Source: Gracilibacillus caseinilyticus (GTDB lineage: Bacteria > Bacillota > Bacilli > Bacillales > Amphibacillaceae). From it: DNA of 64,000 bases. Numbering within the stretch: position 1 is the first letter of the stretch; the number at the start of each line of letters is the position of its first letter. A model generated the notes under the pieces. That model ran no database searches, was not told the DNA's origin, and saw only the letters and a list, made by a program, of their open reading frames with translations. The DNA lies in NCBI RefSeq assembly GCF_022919115.1, contig NZ_CP095072.1, forward strand, positions 4,278,001 to 4,342,000. The letters are read 5' to 3'. The translations under genes and the position numbers were made by a program. Positions 62,455 through 64,000 of this stretch are shown here, one piece after another.

Positions 62455-63561
62455 ATGGAAACAGCTAAAGAAATCGTAAAAGAAGTGGCAAAAAGAAAAG
62501 CTCAAAAAGTGGCTTTTCTGGTGTTTTTGAAATACATTTTACCGATTCTTTTAGTGTGTGCGCTAATTTTTGGGGTGTTATTTATGATATTAGCAATAGC
62601 CGGTAGTTTTGTTCAACAAGATGGAGGGTTAGAAGGTGGCGAAGCAGTTAATTTGAGTGAAGAAGTGTTAGCGTATAGACCAATTGTGGAGGAATATGCC
62701 ACAGAATATGGTGTGGAAGAATATGTAGGGATTATCCTTGCTCTCATGATGCAAGAATCGGGAGGGCGAGGGGATGACCCTATGCAAGCGTCAGAAAGCC
62801 TATGCGGTAGTGTAGGATGTATCACAGACCCAGAACAATCCATAGAACATGGTGTTAAATATTTTTCGCAAGTGTTAGAACGTGCGGAAGGCGACGTGAA
62901 GCTTACGCTTCAATCTTATAATTTTGGCGGTGGTTTTATCGACTATGTCATGGATAATGGTGGTAGTTATACGCAAGAATTAGCTATTGACTTTTCTTCC
63001 ATGAAATACGAGGAATTGAAGCACACAGGAAATTATTCTTGTGTTCGACCAGAAGCTGTTCAATATAACGCTTGCTATGGTGATATTTATTATGTAGATG
63101 CTGTTTTAAGGTACTATGATTACACATTGGTGATCGAAGGTGAATTCGCGATGCCAGTACAGGGGACTATGACAAGTGATTACGGAATGCGAAGTGACCC
63201 CCATACCGGAGAACAAGATATGCATACAGGGATAGATTTTGGTTGTATTAACCATGTTACGCCTATTTATGCTACGCATCCGGGGAAAATCGTCTATTCT
63301 CAATTTCATGTGAATAATAATGGGACGCCTGGTTACGGAAATCTTGTCATGGTACAGCATGGCGAACAATTCATTACGGCTTATGCTCATATGTCCAGTT
63401 TGAATGTAGATGTTGGAGAAACCGTCGATCAAGGTCAAAAAGTCGGTGTGTGTGGCTCTACAGGTTCGAGCACAGGACCCCATTTACACTTTGAAACAAA
63501 GACTGGTTTATGGGATGGGCATCAGAATCCTGCTGAGGTATTAGGGATAGGAGATTTATAG
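62455..63561 (+). CDS. CwlT/VirB1-like two-domain cell-wall hydrolase (lysozyme-like plus M23 peptidase)
   Basis: A 368-residue protein with one N-terminal membrane helix (VFLKYILPILLVCALIFGVLFMILAIAGSF). A muramidase-like domain follows, about residues 75-220: RPIVEEYATEYGVEEYVGIILALMMQESGGRG with the catalytic Glu in MQESGG, then LTLQSYNFGGGFIDYV. The C-terminal M23 endopeptidase has SDYGMRSDPHTGEQDMHTGIDFG (zinc His and Asp) and GPHLHFE. Such enzymes open the wall for the conjugation channel. The ICEBs1 CwlT and Tn916 Orf14 have NlpC/P60 instead of M23, so the peptidase domain differs. It lies 3 bp after the VirB6-like gene. Confidence 0.88.
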   Translation: METAKEIVKEVAKRKAQKVAFLVFLKYILPILLVCALIFGVLFMILAIAGSFVQQDGGLEGGEAVNLSEEVLAYRPIVEEYATEYGVEEYVGIILALMMQESGGRGDDPMQASESLCGSVGCITDPEQSIEHGVKYFSQVLERAEGDVKLTLQSYNFGGGFIDYVMDNGGSYTQELAIDFSSMKYEELKHTGNYSCVRPEAVQYNACYGDIYYVDAVLRYYDYTLVIEGEFAMPVQGTMTSDYGMRSDPHTGEQDMHTGIDFGCINHVTPIYATHPGKIVYSQFHVNNNGTPGYGNLVMVQHGEQFITAYAHMSSLNVDVGETVDQGQKVGVCGSTGSSTGPHLHFETKTGLWDGHQNPAEVLGIGDL

Positions 63562-63563
63562 AT

Positions 63564-64000
63564 ATGGCGAATAAAAAAGATATGTTATTGAAAACCATTA
63601 TTTTCATCATTGGTATTGGTATCGTGCTCTTCGTTTGGTTCGGTCTTCAGACGATTGATAACCAGGCACAGGAAATAGAACAACTGCAGGAAGAAATAAA
63701 TAAGAAAGATAATACGATTGCTTATTTAGAAGAAGATAACGAATCCCAAACGGAAGTAATTGAAAAGACTGCAAGCAGTGTCATACAAGAGAACATTCAA
63801 GCTTTTGTCGAATCAACATTTGCAGTCCAGGAAGGGAACTATGAAGATCGAAAGGAAGTAGCTGATCAAGTCTTAACGCAAAGAATGATGCGTCAAGTCT
63901 TTCCAGAAGAAGAAGCATATGAAGTGATGTATGAATATGAGGTCAGTAATATTAAAAGTTATGTTAATGAGAGTGAAAGTGAAGCTGGTGCGTATGTGAC
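63564..64000 (+). CDS. Membrane-anchored conjugation protein, VirB8/TcpC-like (partial)
   Basis: The first 145 codons before the window edge. A helix MLLKTIIFIIGIGIVLFVWFGLQ is followed by a coiled-coil stretch rich in Gln, Glu and Asn (QAQEIEQLQEEINKKDNTIAYLEEDNE). Then comes the start of an NTF2-like domain (IQENIQAFVESTFAVQEGNYEDRKEVADQV). Position after CwlT corresponds to Tn916 Orf13 (TcpC, VirB8-like), which has this anchor plus NTF2 fold. The assignment is mainly from context. The ATG is 2 bp after the previous stop. Confidence 0.6.
   Translation, partial: MANKKDMLLKTIIFIIGIGIVLFVWFGLQTIDNQAQEIEQLQEEINKKDNTIAYLEEDNESQTEVIEKTASSVIQENIQAFVESTFAVQEGNYEDRKEVADQVLTQRMMRQVFPEEEAYEVMYEYEVSNIKSYVNESESEAGAYV

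Overview
The window looks like a chromosome segment of a low-GC, Gram-positive, spore-former-type Bacillaceae. I infer a halophilic or alkaliphilic relative such as Gracilibacillus, Amphibacillus or Oceanobacillus. The basis is strong AGGAGG-type ribosome binding sites, CcpA-type cre boxes, a ROK-type XylR, B. subtilis-like gene families (GlpP, YesL/YesM/YesN, SodF, YrhK) and ICEBs1/Tn916-like conjugation genes. The genus is not proven by anything in the sequence.

Layout. Positions 1-7.1 kb hold the end of a GH8 exo-oligoxylanase, xylB-xylA with divergent xylR, and a SodF-type superoxide dismutase. Positions 6.8-13.6 kb hold a leftward hexuronate operon in the order gntR (UxuR-like), aguA (GH67 alpha-glucuronidase), uxuA, uxuB, kdgK, eda, then a YrhK-like protein. 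Together these two blocks would turn (methyl)glucuronoxylan oligomers into xylulose-5-P, pyruvate and glyceraldehyde-3-P. Glucuronate isomerase (uxaC) is not in the window. Positions 13.7-18.4 kb hold small membrane proteins, a candidate CcpA-controlled small RNA, tandem DoxX paralogs, an aldo/keto reductase and a 52-bp tandem repeat. Positions 18.5-24.9 kb hold an uncharacterised sugar locus: a decayed beta-propeller glycosidase, a TIM-barrel isomerase, a DUF993 aldolase-like protein, two Gfo/Idh/MocA oxidoreductases and an AraC regulator.

Positions 25.7-32.8 kb hold the glycerol/dihydroxyacetone block glpP, glpF, glpK, glpD, dhaK, dhaL, dhaM, with a leader terminator ahead of glpF. PEP carboxylase, a small membrane protein, glycerate kinase, a divergent PRPP synthetase and a NitT/TauT-type ABC transporter follow (33-42 kb). 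Positions 43-54.2 kb are a leftward polysaccharide locus: YesL, two permeases, a sugar-binding lipoprotein, YesM/YesN two-component genes, a heparinase II/III-like lyase and a DUF2264 protein. Positions 54.3-57.7 kb encode a large cell-wall-anchored GH30 enzyme that has lost its 5' end. At about 57.72 kb it meets, head to head, an equally 5'-truncated VirB4 gene of an integrative conjugative element. VirB4, a lipoprotein, VirB6, a CwlT-like hydrolase and a VirB8-like gene run to the right edge.

The most striking unexplained structure is a family of ~580-590 bp noncoding elements (304-881, 25036-25627, 42142-42728), with deleted or decayed relatives at about 6478-6701 and 36052-36228. Each full copy has terminal inverted repeats around two large hairpin modules. 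The interior of the middle copy is flipped relative to its own flanking ends, which suggests an invertible element. Other leads are the cre-controlled sRNA candidate, a 17-bp perfect hairpin that buries the sodF ribosome binding site, the DUF993/Gfo-Idh locus and the truncated-gene junction at 57.72 kb.
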